Origin: Methylonatrum sp040877625
Lineage (GTDB): Bacteria; Pseudomonadota; Gammaproteobacteria; Nitrococcales; Aquisalimonadaceae
Reading direction: 5' to 3'
Assembly: GCA_040877625.1 (NCBI GenBank)
Contig: JBBDNK010000005.1
Location: 1 to 64,000 of the forward strand
DNA: 64,000 bases
The notes under the pieces: model-generated
Told to the model about the DNA's origin: nothing
Seen by the model: only the letters and a program-made list of their open reading frames with translations
Databases searched by the model: none
Shown here: positions 7,227-15,582 of the stretch, piece by piece
Layout of the letters: each line of letters starts with the position of its first letter
Numbering within the stretch: the stretch's first letter is position 1
Program-made: the position numbers and the translations under genes

Positions 7227-8289
7227 GACCGCGTCTCCTGCCGGTGACGATCATGTAGAAACCGGCAAAGGCCATGGTGCCTCCCGCAGCCAGCCCCGCA
7301 TACCACAACCCTGATCGGGAGCGAGTCAGGCTGTAGAGGGAGCTTGCCGAAATCCATACTGTCTCCGTGTCTGGGACGATCCACGACACCGGTCCGTCCA
7401 GCCCCGGTGGCGGCGCGGGGATGTGCTGCCAGCGGCCCTGGGTTTCCAGGCTCTGCTGCCGCTCCACCAACCGCACGCTGTAGACGCCGTCATCACTGGC
7501 GGCCAGCAGCACTGTGCCGTCGGTGCGTTCGCGCCGGGCCAGATCAAGCACGCGCCGGCTGCCGAGCCCGGCATCCAGCCGACGCCAGGGCTGTAGTGGT
7601 GCGGCCTGCCAGAACAGGCCCTGATCCGTCCCCGCCAACAGCAAACCGTTGCCCGCCTCGGCCAGGGAGAACACGTTTACGGTATCGGGCAGTCCCGCAC
7701 TGTTGTGCCGCCAGTCGGTTTCCCCGGCAAGGCGCGTCCACACGCCCCTGCCTACCGTGCCTGCATGCAGGGTGTGGTCCTCACCCGTGGACTGGCCCAT
7801 GGCACGATAAACTGGGGAATTGCCGATGGCATCGGCGATGTTCGTGTCTCCCCAGTGGCCGTCCTCCAGTATCAGTACCCGACTTCCGGTGGCCACGATC
7901 AGGCGGCCGTCCGGCTCGCCGGCCAGGCTCCGTACGTCGCTGATACGGCCGGTGCCGAGCAACTGTTGCCAACCCTGTTGCCAGCGGTAGAGCCCGTCCG
8001 ACGTGCCCACCAACAGTCCGCCCGGGTCCGGCGCAAGCACGGTGATCGCAACGGCCCCCAGCGTGCCGCCGACATCCTGCCAGTCCGACTCGCCCTGCAG
8101 GCGCCAGAGGCGGCCGGACTGCGTGCCCGCATAAAGGTGGCCATCGGCATCCGGGCCAAGCGTCGTGACATGTTCATCGCGGGCCTGTTCCACGCGGATC
8201 CACTGTGCCTCGCCGGGCAGCATGACCGTCGTCAGTGCCAGCAGGCAGCCCAGGGTAATCAGCGATGAAGCAAACAGGCGCGAGTGCAT
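7207..8289 (-). CDS. Exported beta-propeller protein with C-terminal membrane anchor
   Basis: Protein of 360 residues. The ATG at 8289 starts a signal-peptide-like segment; the frame extends upstream to 8406 but that part looks unrelated. The body is a repeat of short blades with 'LYAGTQSGRLWRL', 'LLVGTSDGLYRW', 'LLAGTDQGLFW' and 'LLAASDDGVYSV' elements, as in photosystem-assembly/sialidase-like (BNR) propellers. It ends with one membrane helix and a basic tail (about residues 327-360). Topology therefore places the propeller outside the cytoplasm, tethered to the inner membrane. It is coupled to the hydrolase downstream. Function unknown; a scaffold or sensor is plausible. Confidence 0.78.
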   Translation of the reverse strand: MHSRLFASSLITLGCLLALTTVMLPGEAQWIRVEQARDEHVTTLGPDADGHLYAGTQSGRLWRLQGESDWQDVGGTLGAVAITVLAPDPGGLLVGTSDGLYRWQQGWQQLLGTGRISDVRSLAGEPDGRLIVATGSRVLILEDGHWGDTNIADAIGNSPVYRAMGQSTGEDHTLHAGTVGRGVWTRLAGETDWRHNSAGLPDTVNVFSLAEAGNGLLLAGTDQGLFWQAAPLQPWRRLDAGLGSRRVLDLARRERTDGTVLLAASDDGVYSVRLVERQQSLETQGRWQHIPAPPPGLDGPVSWIVPDTETVWISASSLYSLTRSRSGLWYAGLAAGGTMAFAGFYMIVTGRRRGHGHTSI

Positions 8290-8427
8290 CGGCGTTCCGT
8301 GTGTGAAGCGTTTGGCAAGTATGCATTGCTGCTTTGGGAGATGTGAACCACAAGGCACTTTCCTGTAGGCGATCAGGATACCTTCCGATTCAAACGCCGG
8401 GCACAAACGCGATCTCTCGGAGCCACC

Positions 8428-8748
8428 ATGCCCATCCGGGCCTTCTATCTCTTTGTCGTTCTTTCGGCCGGCGTCAGCCTGTCCGCCGGAGCGGATTCAG
8501 GCAGCCTGCGGGCGCAAGGTGACGCCGCCCTGGAGCGCGGCGACTGCCAGGCCATGATCGAGGCGCGCCGCCGCCTGGCGCCTGCCGCGGAGCAGCATCC
8601 GCAGGGCGAGGAGGCCGCGCTTCGGGGGCGGCTCGCCGACGCCATTCTGAGGCTGCCGGACTGCGGTGACAGCCGTTTTCTCCTGCTCCGTTCCCGCCCC
8701 CTGCGTGGCGACGCCCTGTTAGGGCCGGGTGATGGAGATCGGCGTTGA
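8428..8748 (+). CDS. Small exported protein of unknown function
   Basis: Protein of 106 residues with a clear signal peptide (residues 1-22). The mature part is short, alpha-helical and contains two cysteines (DC near 38 and PDC near 78) that could form a disulfide. No family recognised. It is the first gene of a three-gene plus-strand set; its stop codon overlaps the start of the next gene (TTGA). It may be a helper of the outer-membrane barrel encoded third, by position only. Confidence 0.6.
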   Translation: MPIRAFYLFVVLSAGVSLSAGADSGSLRAQGDAALERGDCQAMIEARRRLAPAAEQHPQGEEAALRGRLADAILRLPDCGDSRFLLLRSRPLRGDALLGPGDGDRR

Positions 8749-9197
8749 AATCCCTGTCACTGTTGATTCTGCTTGCCCTGCTGTTGCCTGTGCATGCGCA
8801 CTCCGGCATGCGGACGGTGGACCCTATCGTCGGTACAAACGGTGAACCACGCGACACCGTGCCGGTGCCCGTGGCCACGGTTGAAGCATTTATTCACGCG
8901 CTGGCCGAGGCGTGGAATCGACAGCAGCTCGAGCCATTTCTTGATCCTGATTTCCCGAACCGGGAGCGGGTGATTGCCGGTTTCCCCGGCCACGCCGTGC
9001 CGGGTACGCGGTTGCGCATTCTGTCCGTTGGGCCGGTTCAGACCGTGGAGCAGACGCGCCGGGGCAACGCCCTGGTAAGCAAGGTGATCGCCCGCGTTCG
9101 GGCTCAGCTTGAAATACCGGAATCCAGTGGCAGTATCCGCCGCGAACCGACGACCCAGGAATTGATTATCCGGGTCGAGCGGTGGGTGCCGGAATGA
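8745..9197 (+). CDS. Exported NTF2-like small protein
   Basis: Protein of 150 residues starting with TTG at 8745 after a GGAG site, overlapping the previous stop. It has a signal peptide (cleavage near VHA-HS). The mature part 'VEAFIHALAEAWNRQQLEPFLD' followed by a strand-rich C-terminal half resembles SnoaL/NTF2-like folds, a weak fold guess. No catalytic motif is recognised. Its end overlaps the barrel gene downstream (ATGA), so the three genes are translationally coupled. Confidence 0.65.
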   Translation: MKSLSLLILLALLLPVHAHSGMRTVDPIVGTNGEPRDTVPVPVATVEAFIHALAEAWNRQQLEPFLDPDFPNRERVIAGFPGHAVPGTRLRILSVGPVQTVEQTRRGNALVSKVIARVRAQLEIPESSGSIRREPTTQELIIRVERWVPE

Positions 9198-10786
9198 AAT
9201 GCTCCGGCGCGCTGCTCCTGTGTCTGATGACCATCGGCACGGTGCAGGCGGCGGAGGGCGACTGGCGTGTTCGCGGCGACACCACATTGCGGCTGGACCG
9301 TCATGAGGAGCGGGGGAACCCCAGGCTGTCCCGTTACCCTCATACCGGCACGCACGTCTTTCAGGACTTCAACGTCCAGCTCAGCGGCCGCACGCGCGTG
9401 CGGGAGTACTGGGAGCTCAATGTCTCCGGCGTGCTCAGTGAATCCGACTACCGCAGTCGCGAGGACGGCTTCACGCCGGAGTGGCTGCATCTGCGTCACG
9501 AGAACAGCGCGGCCGCTATCCCTTTCCGCATCGATCTCGGCGATCAGCACGCACACTTTTCACCGCTTACCCTTGATCGACGGTTGCAGGCCGCCCGTGT
9601 GGAATTGCAGCCCGCACAGTCCGCTGACAGCAGTCAGTCGCTGGTATGGATCAGCGGCCGCGACAGAATCAACTGGCGGGGCGAACCGATCGGGTCGGAC
9701 GATACCTACCACGGCGCTTCCTGGCTGCTGCAGGATACCGACCTGGGACGATACGCGATCAACGTGGTACAGGCCTCGCCCGGCGACAGGGACACGCACT
9801 CGACCCTACCCGATGATACGCAATTGGTCGCAAGCCTCGCGGCGGCGTGGGAAATGGTGGTTTGCCGGCAACAGCTTGCCACCGAGGCCGAATGGGCCTG
9901 GCAGGACGGCCAGGCGGTGGCCGACGGCCCGGAGTCCGATCGAGGGATGCGCGTGCGCATGTCTGGTACCGATCAGAAGTTGCCGCTGAATTACGAGTTC
10001 CGTTATGAGCGCTACGGCCGGGGCTTCAAGCCGGCGGGAGTGAATCCGGGGCGGGCTCCTGGAATGGCGGATAGCCGCAGCATGGGCGCGACCGGCAGCT
10101 GGCACTTCGGTTCCGGGCTTGAGTTCCGTGCCGGCTTCAACCGTTATGTCGATAGTGCCAGCTATCGGCCGCTTAAGGTGAATGACTGGAATCTGCGTCT
10201 GTTTGCGCCGGCGAGCTTTGGCCAGGTGCCCTGGCTCGACCAGGAGTTGACCATGCGGCTGCGGGATCGTGAAAACAGTCTGGGAACCATTGATACCCGG
10301 TCCAGGGACGTGCGCTGGAACATCCGTACCAACGGCAACGAACGCTCCAGCACGCAATTACAGTTTCGCTGGTGGGCAATGCAGGATCACGCGAGTGGAG
10401 ACTTCGCTCACGTTGAGCGGCAGGTATCGCTCAGCCACACCCGACACTTGCAGCTCGGACCTGTTGAGCTGACCATGACCCCCGGCGTGGATTTTCGTGA
10501 GCGTACCGGCTCAGGCGACGTGACCGTCGCCTCTCCGACCCTGGTCTTCAACGCTCGAAGTCAGGGCCATCATGCCGGTTTGCGGCTCGGACATCGCGAG
10601 TTCACGCGGCCTGATGGACCGGCGCTGGAGGAATACAGCCTGAAGCTGGACTACCGTTACCATGCCCGGGAGCATACTTTCGGCGTGGAGCTTGATCATC
10701 TGCTGCGCGAACCGGAAGCCGGGGAGGGTCTGGAGTCCTGGCGAGCCGGCGTGTACTGGCGCTACAACTTCGACTTCGCGCTGTGA
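9194..10786 (+). CDS. Outer-membrane beta-barrel protein
   Basis: Protein of 530 residues from the ATG at 9194, which overlaps the preceding stop (ATGA); a GTG at 9182 is an alternative. A signal peptide ends near VQA-AE. The rest is a long series of amphipathic strands ending '...AGVYWRYNFDFAL', with aromatic residues near strand ends, as in large outer-membrane barrels. No plug domain or TonB box is visible, so a passive export or uptake channel is more likely than a TonB-dependent receptor. The two small exported proteins before it are probably its partners. Substrate unknown. Confidence 0.72.
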   Translation: MKCSGALLLCLMTIGTVQAAEGDWRVRGDTTLRLDRHEERGNPRLSRYPHTGTHVFQDFNVQLSGRTRVREYWELNVSGVLSESDYRSREDGFTPEWLHLRHENSAAAIPFRIDLGDQHAHFSPLTLDRRLQAARVELQPAQSADSSQSLVWISGRDRINWRGEPIGSDDTYHGASWLLQDTDLGRYAINVVQASPGDRDTHSTLPDDTQLVASLAAAWEMVVCRQQLATEAEWAWQDGQAVADGPESDRGMRVRMSGTDQKLPLNYEFRYERYGRGFKPAGVNPGRAPGMADSRSMGATGSWHFGSGLEFRAGFNRYVDSASYRPLKVNDWNLRLFAPASFGQVPWLDQELTMRLRDRENSLGTIDTRSRDVRWNIRTNGNERSSTQLQFRWWAMQDHASGDFAHVERQVSLSHTRHLQLGPVELTMTPGVDFRERTGSGDVTVASPTLVFNARSQGHHAGLRLGHREFTRPDGPALEEYSLKLDYRYHAREHTFGVELDHLLREPEAGEGLESWRAGVYWRYNFDFAL

Positions 10787-10887
10787 CTACGATACGCCGA
10801 TAACGGGACGATCCGACGTCGCCCCTGTTGTCCGTGGAGCAGGACGGGCATCATACCGGTTCGAACTCAGCCGACAGGAAGCAGCCG

Positions 10888-11571
10888 ATGCGTGAACAGC
10901 CGACCTTCGACCGGGATCCCCTCTGGCAGGAGCCCCGGCGGCCGTCCATGCTGCCCCCCGTTGTGCTGGCGCTGCTGATCGTCAACGGCGTGGTGTTCCT
11001 GCTGCAGGGCATGTTCGAGACGGCATTGCTTACCCATTTGGCGCTCTGGCCGCTGGGCGGCGGCGGTCTGATGCCGACCGCCGAGGGGTTGTTTTTCGTG
11101 CCCGCGTTTCAGCCCTGGCAGCTCGGTACGTATGGTTTTCTGCACGGCAATCTGCTGCATCTGTTCGTCAATATGTTCGCTTTGTGGATGTTCGGTGTGC
11201 CTCTGGAGCACACCTGGGGGTCCAGGCGCTTTGCGTTCTATTTTATGTTCTGCGTAGTGGGTGCGGGGGTGATCCAGCTGGTGGTCGCCAGCCAGGCGTC
11301 CATGCCGTATCCCACGGTGGGCGCGTCAGGCGGTGTGTTCGGGATTCTGCTCGGGTTCGGCATGCTGTTCCCGAATCAGCGGGTCATGCTGTTGTTTCCG
11401 CCCATACCCATGAAGGCCAAGTACTTCGTGATCGCCTACGGGGCCTTTGAGCTCTACGCGGGGTTCACCGGCAGCCTGGCGGGTATCGCCCATTTCGCCC
11501 ATCTCGGCGGCATGTTGTTCGGATTTCTGCTCATTCAGTACTGGCGGCGGCGATTCCCGTTCGCGCGTTAG
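10888..11571 (+). CDS. Rhomboid family intramembrane serine protease
   Basis: Six-helix membrane protein of 227 residues. The start at 10888 has an AGGAAG site; an upstream in-frame start at 10828 lacks support. The catalytic serine lies in 'VGASGGVFG' and the catalytic histidine in 'AHFAHLGGMLFG'; 'HGNLLHLFVNMFAL' on helix 2 carries the oxyanion His and Asn of rhomboids. All active-site residues are present, so it should cleave membrane-protein segments. It stands alone between the envelope set and the LuxR-type regulator. Confidence 0.93.
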   Translation: MREQPTFDRDPLWQEPRRPSMLPPVVLALLIVNGVVFLLQGMFETALLTHLALWPLGGGGLMPTAEGLFFVPAFQPWQLGTYGFLHGNLLHLFVNMFALWMFGVPLEHTWGSRRFAFYFMFCVVGAGVIQLVVASQASMPYPTVGASGGVFGILLGFGMLFPNQRVMLLFPPIPMKAKYFVIAYGAFELYAGFTGSLAGIAHFAHLGGMLFGFLLIQYWRRRFPFAR

Positions 11572-11709
11572 CCCCCAGCATTGAGCAACGGCATTAAAAG
11601 CATCTTCAGTTGCGCTTCTACACTCCCGGTCTACACTTTTGAATTCAGGCAGTCCAAGTGGAAATCTGGCTATTAGCGCAAAAAAATAAAATGGTTGGAG
11701 GAGAATCAC

Positions 11710-12489
11710 ATGAGAAATGGACTTCATGGGTCGGCGCCGTTGCTGCAGCAGAGCCGCATTCCGGAATCCGGCCTGAGCGGATTGATTGAACTCTTCGACT
11801 TCATTGATACCTGTACGAGGGCACGATCGTGGCAGCAGTTGAATGGGGCTCTTGAGCTGCTTGGGCGGTCTCTACTCTTTACGCGCCTATCACTGGGCCC
11901 GTGCAGGCTGCAATGTCAGTACACGACCTGCTGCGGTTCAAACTCCAGTCACACCGATGACCAGGCGCCCTCAGCCTGTACGTCCGAGGCCGATGCCACC
12001 GGTCAGGATTCGCTCAAGTGCCACCTGTTCTCGCTTTGCGACGACGATAGTGCCGGAGAGGATCTGGACTGTACCGGCATCGGGCCTGAGCGTGGCAGCT
12101 CCCCGGAATGCTGCCGCGAACGTTGCCCGGATGACGCCTGGTGCTTTCTGCGGCGTTCCGCGGATGAGGACGCCGAGGTGGCCTTGTCGTTCTGGCACCG
12201 GTATCTGAAGCCCCATATTCAACTGGCCCGCCAGCGCATCACTATCACCGACGACGGCATTCCGAAGGTTGGGAAGGAGCCAGTGCCCGAATTGACCAGT
12301 CGGGAGACCGAGGCATTACGGTGGCTCACGCTCGGCAAGAACAACTGGGAGATTGCCAGAATACTGGGTATATCCGAGCGCACGGTGAAATTTCACCTGA
12401 GAAATGCTTTCACGAAGCTGGACGTCAATAACCGAACGCAGGCCGCAGCCAAGGCCCAGTTGCTTGGCCTCATAGTCGCGACCGCCTGA
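11710..12489 (+). CDS. LuxR-type regulator with Cys-rich N-terminal half
   Basis: Regulator of 259 residues; GGAGGAG stands just before the ATG at 11710. The C-terminal ~65 residues are a LuxR/GerE helix-turn-helix ('LTSRETEALRWL', 'EIARILGISERTVKFHLRN'). The N-terminal part is not a typical autoinducer domain: after a helical start it contains 13 cysteines between about residues 35 and 150, several as vicinal pairs ('TTCC', 'ECCRERC'). That pattern fits a soft-metal or metalloid sensor. It lies 1.6 kb upstream of the arsenic operon, whose products share Cys-rich tails, so I infer that it senses As(III) or a methylated form and controls that operon. This has no direct proof in the sequence. 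Confidence 0.8.
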   Translation: MRNGLHGSAPLLQQSRIPESGLSGLIELFDFIDTCTRARSWQQLNGALELLGRSLLFTRLSLGPCRLQCQYTTCCGSNSSHTDDQAPSACTSEADATGQDSLKCHLFSLCDDDSAGEDLDCTGIGPERGSSPECCRERCPDDAWCFLRRSADEDAEVALSFWHRYLKPHIQLARQRITITDDGIPKVGKEPVPELTSRETEALRWLTLGKNNWEIARILGISERTVKFHLRNAFTKLDVNNRTQAAAKAQLLGLIVATA

Positions 12490-12522
12490 CAGTCGGCAAT
12501 CCGGCGGCTTCCGGTCCGCCGG

Positions 12523-13206
12523 TCAGGTCGTGGCGGACAGAGGATCCTGACGGACAGACCGCCGAGGGGCGGGCTTGGCATAGGCAATCGCACAATAGTC
12601 GTCGAGACGTCCACGCGGGTTGAAACAGCATAGTTTCGTGTTCTCGAAGCCGGCGGCATCGAGCAGTTTCAGTACGTCGTCGCTGTCGTACAGGGTGAAG
12701 CCATGCCGGGTAACCGGAATGCGCTGCATATGCTCCCTGATCCTGAAGGCCAGCACCAGTCGCCCGCCCGGTTTCAATACGCGCAGGATTTCACTGGCGT
12801 TCTCGACGGGATGCGGCCAGAAATAAATTGTATTGGCGGAACATATTTTGTCGAATTGGTGGTCAGGGAAAGGCATTTTTTCCACACTGGCCTGTTTAAG
12901 AATTACCCGGCCGGAGCGGATTTCATTCCGATTCATTCGTCCCGCGACTTCAACCATGTCGAGCGAAATATCGATGCCGGCGATGATTCGGGCCTGCGTC
13001 TGTCTGGCAATATCGTGTATCAGACGGCCGCTGCCAAAGCCGATATCCAGAACGGAATCTCCGGGCTGTACATCCAGGCTCGAGAGCGTCAATGCATTCA
13101 TTCCCGCATTGGCCCTGTCCATCAGACGGGTCATGATCTGCCTGCCGAAGAACCCACTCGGCTGACGCGCATGCCTTGCAACGAATGCGGGAATCCCTTT
13201 CGCCAT
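12523..13206 (-). CDS. Class I SAM-dependent methyltransferase
   Basis: Protein of 227 residues with a UbiE-type Rossmann fold: motif I 'VLDIGFGSGRL' near residue 52, acidic residue in 'IAGIDIS', 'PFPDHQFDKICSANTIYFW' and 'EILRVLKPGGRLVL'. It lacks the three conserved ArsM cysteines, although it has a CC pair near the C-terminus ('KLCCFNPRG'). The substrate cannot be told from sequence. It is convergent with the LuxR-type gene and co-directional with the DUF924 gene upstream (29-base gap). Confidence 0.85.
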   Translation of the reverse strand: MAKGIPAFVARHARQPSGFFGRQIMTRLMDRANAGMNALTLSSLDVQPGDSVLDIGFGSGRLIHDIARQTQARIIAGIDISLDMVEVAGRMNRNEIRSGRVILKQASVEKMPFPDHQFDKICSANTIYFWPHPVENASEILRVLKPGGRLVLAFRIREHMQRIPVTRHGFTLYDSDDVLKLLDAAGFENTKLCCFNPRGRLDDYCAIAYAKPAPRRSVRQDPLSATT

Positions 13207-13235
13207 GACTGATCTCCTGGATGGTATCGGTTGTC

Positions 13236-13874
13236 TCAGAAGGACGAATTCTCCTCTGCCAGAAACTCGATCTCCTCCGGGGTCGAATCCCTTCCGAGCA
13301 GGGCGTTGCGATGCGGAAAGCGGCCGAACCGTCGGATGATCTCGTGGTGGGCCCTGGCGTAATGGTTATACGCCATCTCGAAGAACGGAACGTTCTGCGG
13401 GCAGCGGCTCTGCGCCACTTCCGGCAGCTCCGAGAACAGTTTCAGTGTGCGCTCCTGATGCGGGAGAGACTCCGAATGCATCAGCGGCATGTACATGAAC
13501 AGCCTGTAAATCAGCGGCAACGATTCATCACGTTTACCCTGCAGAGCATCGAGGCAGAGTTCCAGTGCAACGGTATCGGCTTCGTACATACGCCGCGTAT
13601 CCCGAAACATGTTGCGCGGGAACTGGTCGAATAACAGGATCGTTGCCAGCCTGTCCCGGTCGGTATCCGCGGCCGCATCTCGCGAATTCAGGCGAGACAG
13701 ATAGCTGGCGAGGAATAGCTCCCGGATCTCCAGGTCCGTTTCTTCGCTCTTGGCGTGCCACTTCCGGCACTGCTCCGAGCGCATGTCCAGAGTGCCCGTA
13801 TCGTCGAGGCCTCCAAACCAGTAGCCCAGTATTTCCTCGGTACCGGCCTCATGCCGGCTTGCGACTGTGTTCAT
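13236..13874 (-). CDS. DUF924 family protein
   Basis: Protein of 212 residues from the ATG at 13874. It has the family hallmarks: 'ILGYWFGG', 'KWHAKS', 'LATILLFDQFPRNMFR', 'YEADTVALEL', 'PLMHSESLPHQE' and 'HRNALLGRDSTPEEIEFL'. The fold is all-helical and TPR-like; function in bacteria is unknown. It is the first gene of a minus-strand pair with the methyltransferase and is divergent from the arsenic operon, sharing a 229-base intergenic region with it. Confidence 0.9.
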   Translation of the reverse strand: MNTVASRHEAGTEEILGYWFGGLDDTGTLDMRSEQCRKWHAKSEETDLEIRELFLASYLSRLNSRDAAADTDRDRLATILLFDQFPRNMFRDTRRMYEADTVALELCLDALQGKRDESLPLIYRLFMYMPLMHSESLPHQERTLKLFSELPEVAQSRCPQNVPFFEMAYNHYARAHHEIIRRFGRFPHRNALLGRDSTPEEIEFLAEENSSF

Positions 13875-13988
13875 AAAGTCTCGCGTCCAAGTATGGATGT
13901 CAGGTTTCAGGTTCACGCTGCGCTGCCGTTTGATCCAGCGACAGGGCGCAGCATTACGGAGTGTAGGCACTGCGTGGCATGTGGGTAC

Positions 13989-14004
13989 CTGTCCGACCGG
14001 ACAG
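13989..14004. promoter_or_regulatory. Palindrome upstream of the arsenic operon, candidate operator
   Basis: CTGTCCGACCGGACAG, a perfect 7-base inverted repeat with a 2-base spacer, about 100 bases before the first start codon of the arsenic operon and 115 before the divergent DUF924 gene. It is the only strong dyad I see in this intergenic region. The cognate regulator is unknown; the LuxR-type or PadR-type proteins nearby are candidates. Confidence 0.4.
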
Positions 14005-14103
14005 TTGTTGCGCCGGGTTGTCCGAACCATTCTTCATGCACGGTCCGTGGGTTGTTTCAGCGGAAACCGTCAAAAAAAATGATCTTCTGGGAGGAGTGCC
14101 AGC

Positions 14104-14598
14104 GTGACATCTTCAACCCTAAGCCTTCCCGCCGTCAGTCAATTCGGGGCGGTATCGGCCGGCCCGGCCTCGACAGACCACTTTCCGTTCATCACCCTCG
14201 CAGTCCGCTCGCTGGAAGCCTCGGTGCGCTTCTACCAGGTGCTCTTCGACCGCTTACCTGTCCGTGCCGATCCGGATCAGGCCTTGTTCAGCCTGGATGA
14301 CCCACCTCTCGCCGTTCTTCTGTCACCTGACGAGGGCGCCGTTGCGCGAGATGGTCACGTGGGAATCCAGCTCAAGTACAGCAGTGACGTCGCGCGCATT
14401 CAGGAGCGTCTGGTGCAGAGCGGATACGCCATTGATATGGAGGAAACCGAGGCCAGCTGCTGTTTCTCGGTGGCAAACAAGGTCTGGGTGTCTGATCCGG
14501 ACCGGAATCTCTGGGAGGTCTACGTTCTCATCGCGGAGAACGCAACGGAGGTCCGTTGCGGTGACAGCTGCGCCTGTGAAGCCGGAGGCTGCGGCTGA
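14104..14598 (+). CDS. ArsI-like VOC protein with one metal ligand lost and a Cys-rich tail
   Basis: VOC/glyoxalase-fold protein of 164 residues; GTG start 7 bases after GGAGGAG. It resembles ArsI C-As lyases, which use two His and one Glu to hold Fe(II) and a vicinal Cys pair to bind trivalent arsenic. Here the second His (H85, 'DGHVGI'), the Glu (E138, 'LWEVY') and the pair C119-C120 ('ASCCFSV') are present, but the first His is replaced by Phe29. It should bind arsenic but may not hold iron in the usual way. A short tail carries four more cysteines ('RCGDSCACEAGGCG'). First gene of the 14-gene operon; possibly an arsenic chaperone or a partner subunit of the intact paralogues. Confidence 0.82.
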   Translation: MTSSTLSLPAVSQFGAVSAGPASTDHFPFITLAVRSLEASVRFYQVLFDRLPVRADPDQALFSLDDPPLAVLLSPDEGAVARDGHVGIQLKYSSDVARIQERLVQSGYAIDMEETEASCCFSVANKVWVSDPDRNLWEVYVLIAENATEVRCGDSCACEAGGCG

Positions 14599-14655
14599 GC
14601 AGCGCGGCTGCGCCGACCAGGATTCCTTCAACTCAGATTCCGGAGTATTGCAGCA

Positions 14656-15072
14656 ATGGCCATGCACAGCCTGTGGGAAAGCGTGATCGAGCAAAAGCCG
14701 CCCATTGATAGCGCGGTGGATTTTCCGACCCCCAGCCGGTTTCACATCGCCTTGAACGTCAAGGACGTCGAGCCGCTAATGCCCTTCTATGCGGCTGTGT
14801 TCGGCAAGGCGCCAACGCTGGTGCGTGATGGCTACGCCAAGTTCGAGGTCGACGAGCCGCCGCTCAACCTGTCCCTCAACCGCGTTGCGCACAATGCACG
14901 CGGAAGCGGTTCCTTCGGAATCGGTACGCGCAACGACATGCTGGTCGAGCAGATACGTGCGCGCGCGCAAAACCACGGGATTGCCGTGCGGACCCTCGAG
15001 CAGTCGTCCGGGCCGGGAGCGTTTGTCGTCGAGGACGCGGAGCGCAACAGTTGGCGCATCTTCACGACGTGA
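14656..15072 (+). CDS. Degenerate ArsI-like VOC protein without Cys pair
   Basis: VOC-fold protein of 138 residues. Its N-terminus ('SLWESV', then 'FHIALNVKDVE') is close to that of the fourth VOC protein of the operon, so it is a duplicate that diverged. The first metal His is kept (H30), but the second is Phe87 ('GSFGIG'), the Glu is Arg134 ('SWRIF'), and the vicinal Cys pair is gone ('PGAFVV'). It therefore lacks both the iron site and the arsenic-binding pair. A structural or regulatory subunit formed with another VOC protein is the best guess, since VOC sites often form at domain interfaces. Confidence 0.78.
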   Translation: MAMHSLWESVIEQKPPIDSAVDFPTPSRFHIALNVKDVEPLMPFYAAVFGKAPTLVRDGYAKFEVDEPPLNLSLNRVAHNARGSGSFGIGTRNDMLVEQIRARAQNHGIAVRTLEQSSGPGAFVVEDAERNSWRIFTT

Positions 15073-15195
15073 GACCACCCGGCCGGTCCCGGCAGGGTTG
15101 ATACAGGTATTGCACGAGCTTCCGACGTAACCGTCGCCCAAGCGGAGGTGTTCGGGCGATGGATTCCTCAAAGACCGAAGAAGAGGTGGTTAGCC

Positions 15196-15477
15196 ATGAA
15201 ACAGTACGTAACCGGCATGAAACAAAGAGAAGACGGTGTCGAGATCAGTCTCGGTGAAGGTATCGAGCGGGAAAAGATGGACGTGCTCGCGGCGAAGTGC
15301 GGGCCCGGAGGCAGCGGCTGCGATTCTGATTGCTGCGAGCCCGAATTTACCTCACGCGTGGAAGGTATTGATGTCTCCGGCGTGGACGACAACATCACCA
15401 TGCATCTGCGCGGTGCGGTGCATGTAAACGAAGTGGCGGACAAGATGTCCCGCTGCGACTGTTACGACGAGGTCTAG
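15196..15477 (+). CDS. Small Cys-rich protein of the arsenic operon
   Basis: Protein of 93 residues from the ATG at 15196; another Met lies 7 residues further on. No family recognised. The centre carries five cysteines in 13 residues ('KCGPGGSGCDSDCCEP') and the C-terminus two more ('RCDCYDEV'); the rest looks like a small alpha/beta domain. The vicinal CC and CxC pattern is what would be expected for binding As(III) or other soft metals. It lies between the second and third VOC genes. I infer a metalloid chaperone or buffer, by context only. Confidence 0.7.
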   Translation: MKQYVTGMKQREDGVEISLGEGIEREKMDVLAAKCGPGGSGCDSDCCEPEFTSRVEGIDVSGVDDNITMHLRGAVHVNEVADKMSRCDCYDEV

Positions 15478-15481
15478 CGGG

Positions 15482-15499
15482 CGGCGCCTGCGGGCGCCG
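15482..15499. promoter_or_regulatory. GC-rich hairpin inside the arsenic operon
   Basis: CGGCGCC and GGCGCCG form a 7-base stem with a TGCG loop, 4 bases after the stop of the small Cys-rich gene. There is no T-run, so it is more likely an mRNA-stability or attenuation element than a full terminator. Confidence 0.45.
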
Positions 15500-15582
15500 G
15501 GATCCCACGCGCCGCGGCGATCACGCGTCGTGCCGTCGCGGTACGTGGGCAGGCGATTACCATTCAGCCAAAGGATCCGGCG

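Noticed and set aside
12523..13206. Second ArsM
   Set aside because: Methyltransferase fold is clear but the three conserved ArsM cysteines are absent.
15482..15499. Riboswitch or full terminator within the arsenic operon
   Set aside because: Only a simple hairpin, without T-run or further conserved structure; downstream VOC genes have good starts and the same theme.
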